Source: RPQJ01 sp963700045 (lineage in GTDB: Bacteria > Pseudomonadota > Gammaproteobacteria > Steroidobacterales > Steroidobacteraceae). From it: 64,000 nucleotides of DNA. Positions 59,948 through 64,000 of the stretch are shown here, one piece after another. The DNA lies in NCBI GenBank assembly GCA_963700045.1, contig CAVOWK010000007.1, positions 62,001 through 126,000 on the forward strand, written 5' to 3'. Position 1 is the first letter of the stretch. Every line of letters starts with the position of its first letter. The notes under the pieces were generated by a model that was not told the DNA's origin, did no database searches, and saw only the letters and a program-made list of their open reading frames with translations. Made by a program: the position numbers and the translations under genes.

Positions 59948-61604
59948 TCAGGTCGTCACGAACCGTCTGACGACGAACGTGGCGCGCGCCTCGAGCCCGT
60001 CGACGTCGCTCGCGATCACCGCGATGCGCAGTTCGTCGATCTGGACGTCGACCGGCACCGTGCCGACGAACGCCCGCTGACGCTCGTCGAACCGCACCCA
60101 GCGCGGCAGCGGCTTGCCGTCATCGCAGCAGGCGCGGAGGTTCAGCACGTCGCCGGGATCCGCGTCCCGGAACGTGGCCGGTGAGACCGGGTGCAGGAAC
60201 GGCTGTCCGGGCGAAAAGACCAGGTCGGGGATGTCCTCGACGGCCTCAGGCGCCACGTTCATGACGTTTTCGAGCGCCTTGCGACTGAAGCCGCGGCCGA
60301 TCGCCACCGCAAGTGCGATCCACGCGAACGCCAGCACGAGGTTCAGCAGCGCGAAATCTGGCGCCTTCCAGTGCAGGATATTGAGCCCGACGTACACCGC
60401 CAGCGCCTGGATGAGGTCGCCGATACGCCAGAAGAAGGTGTCGATGGCGGTCTTGCCGTCGTATTTCGAGTCGCGATCGACCGGCAGGAACAGCGCCTGC
60501 CGCGTCGTGTTCATCAGGGAATAATCGATGCTGTTCTCCGCGATCTTGATCAAGCGGATCAGCGTGAAAATCGGCACAAAGCCGCCCAGGATCGGGGCCA
60601 GCGCCAGCAGTGCCATAGCCCACCGCCACGACGATCGGATGGATCAGCAGGGCACCACGCACGCCCACGAGCTGGAAGATGCGCGACACGAGGAACAACT
60701 GGATGCCGAAGCTGAACAGCGTCACCCAGAACTGGAAGTCGCCGTAGAACGCAGTGATCAGCGAACCCATGTCCAGCGCGCCACCGCTCGCCGCGACGCG
60801 CGCCACGGCATCGACCTTGACGTAGTCGGCCAGGATGAACTCGCCCGTGGTGTTGATCCAGTTGAGCAGCACGACGAGCAGCGCGATCAGCAGCAGGTAA
60901 CGGTCGCGCAGGACCAGGCCGATGCCGCCGAACAGGCGCGGCACCGGTCGGCCGTGTCCGGTCGAGATGGCGCGCGAGCCTTCGGGGACGGCAGCGCGTT
61001 CTGGCCCGGCGAGGAACAGCGTGGCGCCGAGGATGCCTGTCGCGAGGAGCATCAGCCCCATCGGCGACAGCGCCGTCACCGCGAGCTGCGTCACCTTCGC
61101 GCCGACGAGCGCGCCGAGGTTGGCCCCCAGCATGATCACGACGAACAGGCGCTGGCCGCTCTTCACGTTGAACGAATCCGCGGCGAACGCCCACATCTGC
61201 GACACGACCATCAGCCCGTAGATGCTGACCCAGACGTAGAACGGAAACGCGATCGACACGCCCTGATGCGCGAGCGTGGCGAAGAGCGGCATCGTCACCA
61301 CGAAGAAGATCGTGACCGCGCGCAGCAGCCGCGCACCGTCGAGATGGCGCCGCACCCAGCCATAAAACGGGACCACGAACATCAGCACCAGCGCCGTGAT
61401 CGCCACGGCGTACGAGCGGGTCTCAGCCGAGAATTTCGTCAGCATGAAGGCTTCGCGCAGCGCCTTCACGACCTGGTACGACGAGAGCAGCAGGAACCCA
61501 TGCAGGAAGAACAGGAACGCGGCGCGGCCCTCCCCGGGCCGCACGCGCGTGACGAGCGACAGGAATCGTTCGAAGCGGCTGAGTTCGGCGTGGTCGGAGA
61601 TCAA
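59948..61604 (-). CDS. NTP/NDP-exchanger-like membrane transporter with beta tail (frame break)
   Basis: The first ~400 residues form a 10-12-helix major-facilitator-type transporter related to ATP/ADP translocase/Npt1-like proteins. It starts ERFLSLVTRVRPGEGRAAFLFFLHGFLLL and contains SSYQVVKALREAFML and FAADSFNVKSGQRLFVVIMLGANLGALVG (as ~150-178). The frame breaks near 60612-60622; with one base skipped it continues YALLALAPILGGF and LIRLIKIAENSIDYSLMNTTRQALFLP, which is highly typical. The last ~85 residues (~465-550) leave the membrane and form a cadherin/Ig-like beta domain (PRWVRFDERQRAFVGTVP, LRIAVIASDVDG). The tail is unusual for a transporter. Confidence 0.72.
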
Positions 61605-61617
61605 GCGGTCAACGCCC

Positions 61618-62137
61618 TCAGCGGCCGACGATGATGAACGGGGTCAAGATCGACACCGGACTCGCAGTGCTTGGCACGGGATGCGTGCTTGACGGAGTAC
61701 TTGGCGCGACCGTCTCCTTCTGCTTCGTGCCATTGCCCTGCCTTGAGATTCAGCGTGTACTCCCAGGCCATCGCTTCTCCTTTCGTCGAGTCGTTCCAAT
61801 CCTTGCTTCTCGTCGCCCAGCTCACTTCCCGGAGGGAGTGGTTGCGCTGATCGCAGAGCTGGCCGAACCTGATGCTGGAAATTCTGGTCGGATTGCCAGG
61901 CGACCTTGTTGTCGTTGGGTTGGTGGCCACTTGACGACCTCCAGGAACGACATCGCCATCGTCGGCTGGATGGCAATTTCCGTCGGGTTTAGCGGCTGAT
62001 CCGGTTGAAACGCGATTCGAAATAGCGTACGACGGGGCTGACTTGGCCTGCGCCGGTTGGCCTGCACACCCGGCAAGCATGCCAACGATGCAAGTCAGCA
62101 TGATTCCGATGCCAAGACGCACCAGTATCGTTTTCAT
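61618..62137 (-). pseudogene. Frameshifted lipoprotein of unknown function
   Basis: The ATG at 62135-62137 begins a lipoprotein leader (GIGIMLTCIVGMLAGC, lipobox LAGC). After about 35 residues the frame loses sense; parts of a plausible protein appear in other frames, such as NPTEIAIQPTMAMSFLEVVKW and AWEYTLNLKAGQWHEAEGDG. Near 61643 skipping one base ends the protein ESGVDLTPFIIVGR with a stop at 61618-61620. Several indels within 500 bp could be real decay or low read coverage near a contig end. I do not recognise the family. Confidence 0.55.
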
Positions 62138-62189
62138 GTTCTCGTCCCCCTTGTTCTGCAATCGTTGCTTCTGATGGCCGATGCGAACC

Positions 62190-64000
62190 TCACCCGGCGC
62201 CGACGGTCCGTTTGAATCCGGCGTCCTGCGCCAGACTGCGGAACTCAGGTGCGGAACGCAACAGGGCCGGCGGGTACCCCATGCGGACAAGTTCGGCAAT
62301 CGACTTCAGCGCCGTCTGGCGGTCGTCCCGATCCGCGGCTGCGACTCCGATGAAATACTGAACGTAGACCATTTCCGGGCCGCCGCTCAGCGCTTCCGCC
62401 AGGTAGCGTTGCGAGCGCTCGTCCTCCCCCAACCGGCCGTAGTAGTAGCCTAGCTGAGCCTTGAGTGTCGGCGTTGCCGGGCGTCGCCACCAGTTCCGAC
62501 TCCGCCAGCTTGATCGCCCTGCGATAGATCGTCGCAGCTTCGTCGCGGCGGCCTTCGACCTGCCACAAGCGCATCGGCGAGGTTGCCCTGGATCATGTGG
62601 TCGTGCTCGCCTAGCGTCGGCCGCACGCTCATAAGCCTGGACGCCAATCGAGAAACGGCCAAGGTAGTAATACGTCGTCGCGAGGTTCGAATACGCATCC
62701 TTCGACGGCTCGAGCTGCAGCGACCGGTCGTACGCTGCCAGGGCCCGGTCGAAATCCCCTTCCATCTGCAACGCGGCGCCAAGGTTGCTCCAGGCGAACG
62801 CGCTGGACGGTACCAACTCCGTCACCTTGCGCAGGGCAGCCGTCGCTTCGACGATCTTGCCCCGCTGGAACAGGTGGGTCGCGAGCGCCGAATGGGCGCC
62901 CCAATAGGCGGGTTCGGCAGTTACCGCCTGTCGGTAGCTCGCCTCCGCCTCGGCTCCTTTGCCAAGTCCCGCCAGCACGTCGCCCAGGCCGATGTACGCG
63001 TCGGCATCCCGGGGATTGCGCTCGACCAGGCGGGCATAGACCGTGCGTGCCGATTCGAACTTGCCGGAATGCCAACGCAATGCTCGCGAGCGCCTTTTCC
63101 GTCTCGAACGAGGGTTTCGTCCAGCGCAAGGGCCTTGCGACAGACCGTATCCGCGGATGCCAGCGCCGCTGGGTCGCGCGTGCGATCGAACTGCCGGGCA
63201 TACGTCCGGCAAAGTCCTGCATAGGCTCCGGCGAACTCGGGATCGATGTCGATCGCCGCCTTGAACGACTGTCTCCGCTTGCTGCAGCCGGCTGAGGTCG
63301 CCCGGCTGGCGCAGGGCGCCGAGACCGGCCAGGTACGGGTCGATCGCACGCGTGTCGAGTTGATGCTCCTTGCCTGCGTCGCGTCCATGGTCCGTGTCCT
63401 TGAGGACGACCTGCAGCGCGTCCGTCACCGAGAGCGCGATGTCGTCCTGCAGCTCCAGGACGTCCCGCCACGCGCGATCGAAATTGCCGGCCCAGACGTG
63501 ATAACCCGTCGCCGTGTCGATCAACTGCACCGTCACCCGCACGTCGTCGCCATTGCGACGCACGCTGCCTTCGAGCACGTGCCGCACGCCCAGCAACTGG
63601 CCGATCTTGCGGACATCGAGGTTCCTGCCCTTGAACTCGAAGGCGGACGTGCGAGCTGCCACGCGCAGTCCCGGTATCTGCGCGAGCTTGGTCGAGAGTT
63701 CCTCGCTCAGTCCGTCACCCAGGTAGGAATTCCCGCCACCCGCGCTCATGTCGACCAGGGGCAGCACGGCGATCGAGCGGGGTCCGGGTTCCAGCGGGGG
63801 GACGGACTTGGCAGCCGGAGGTCGCAGGGACGTCGAGCGAGCGCCACCAGGCGAAACCCGTCACCGTCGCCATCAGCGCCACGCCCGCGACGATGACAGG
63901 CCCGATGGACTGGCGCGGGCGTGGCAACCTGCGCACGACGCCCGCGCCATCGACCCCCGCGTCGAGCACGACGCCTTCCGGCGTGATCTCGTAGGTCCAC
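62190..64000 (-). pseudogene. TolB-like/TPR signalling-type protein, multiply frameshifted, runs off right edge
   Basis: From the right edge the sequence reads WTYEITPEGVVLDAGVD, then one membrane helix (VIVAGVALMATVTGFAWW), then a TolB-like region (YLGDGLSEELSTKLAQIPGLRVAARTSAF, DATGYHVWAGNFDR). TPR repeats follow (VYARLVERNPRDADAYIGLGDVLAGLG, SSAFAWSNLGAALQMEGDFDRALAAYDRSL). This matches the large family annotated as adenylate-cyclase-like or TPR proteins with a YELTPEG membrane module. Frame breaks occur near 63790, 63260, 63100, 63060, 62625, 62570 and 62490. The N-terminus lies beyond the window. Each fragment is well conserved, so errors seem as likely as decay. Confidence 0.65.

Noticed and set aside
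1..64000. CRISPR arrays, tRNA or rRNA genes, insertion sequences
   Set aside because: No direct-repeat/spacer pattern, tRNA arm sequence, rRNA core or transposase was seen on either strand.

Overview
The window is high-GC DNA with proteobacterial gene content: AceK with an NADP isocitrate dehydrogenase, a CysJIHG sulfite-reduction operon, polyphosphate:AMP phosphotransferase, CusCBA/CopA copper efflux, a TonB receptor and many outer-membrane barrels. It is most likely a gammaproteobacterium related to Xanthomonadales, Nevskiales or Steroidobacterales; no marker gene settles this. Genes are tightly packed, often overlapping by 4 bp. No gene-free stretch exceeds about 200 bp. I see no rRNA, tRNA, CRISPR array or insertion sequence. 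At least nine genes carry frame breaks, and where I could resolve the break it is nearly always one extra base. Breaks become dense after 61.6 kb. I read most of these as residual sequencing or assembly indels.

Layout. 0-7.3 kb: msrA (cut by the left edge), marC, an isoprenylcysteine-type methyltransferase overlapping a small RIO/lipopolysaccharide-kinase-like gene, a small conserved protein, a patatin/BamA-like phospholipase split by a frameshift, and a divergent TonB-dependent receptor. 7.3-13.0 kb: cysJ-cysI-cysH-cysG, one operon on the minus strand. 13.1-22.4 kb: a nine-gene minus-strand operon (tlpA-like, a small periplasmic protein, two large TPR proteins, a small exported protein, ExbB, ExbD, ExbD, and a TonB/AgmX-type protein). 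It is preceded by a clear cyclic-di-GMP-I (GEMM) riboswitch and a TTGACA -35 box. This looks like a second-messenger-controlled, proton-driven envelope machine.

22.5-36.3 kb: a divergent locus. The minus arm encodes two exported haem-motif proteins, a Tat-exported DUF1501-type protein, an N2227-like methyltransferase with a zinc ribbon and a PqqD-like tail, and a secreted ApbE flavin transferase. The plus arm encodes a PD40/CxxCH lipoprotein, two small barrels, a TlpA thioredoxin, a DUF4266 lipoprotein with a Gly/Cys tail, and a DUF3570 protein carrying two tandem flavinylation-like motifs. Together they suggest an extracytoplasmic flavin/haem/thiol redox system.

36.3-39.9 kb: an ATP-grasp enzyme, polyphosphate:AMP phosphotransferase and agmatine deiminase. 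39.9-52.2 kb: a copper region with CopA, a delta-60/Calx-beta GlyGly-CTERM surface protein, CusA-CusB-CusC, a small His/Met/Cys protein, and a BNR-like lipoprotein whose signal peptide is built from a 9-bp tandem repeat. 52.3-55.4 kb: icd and aceK, the glyoxylate-branch control pair. 55.4-61.6 kb: a GT39 glycosyltransferase, an exported protein-kinase-like protein, a metallophosphatase fused to a second kinase-like domain, and an NTP/NDP-exchanger-like membrane protein with a periplasmic-type tail. 61.6-64 kb: a broken lipoprotein and a broken TolB-like/TPR protein running off the right edge.
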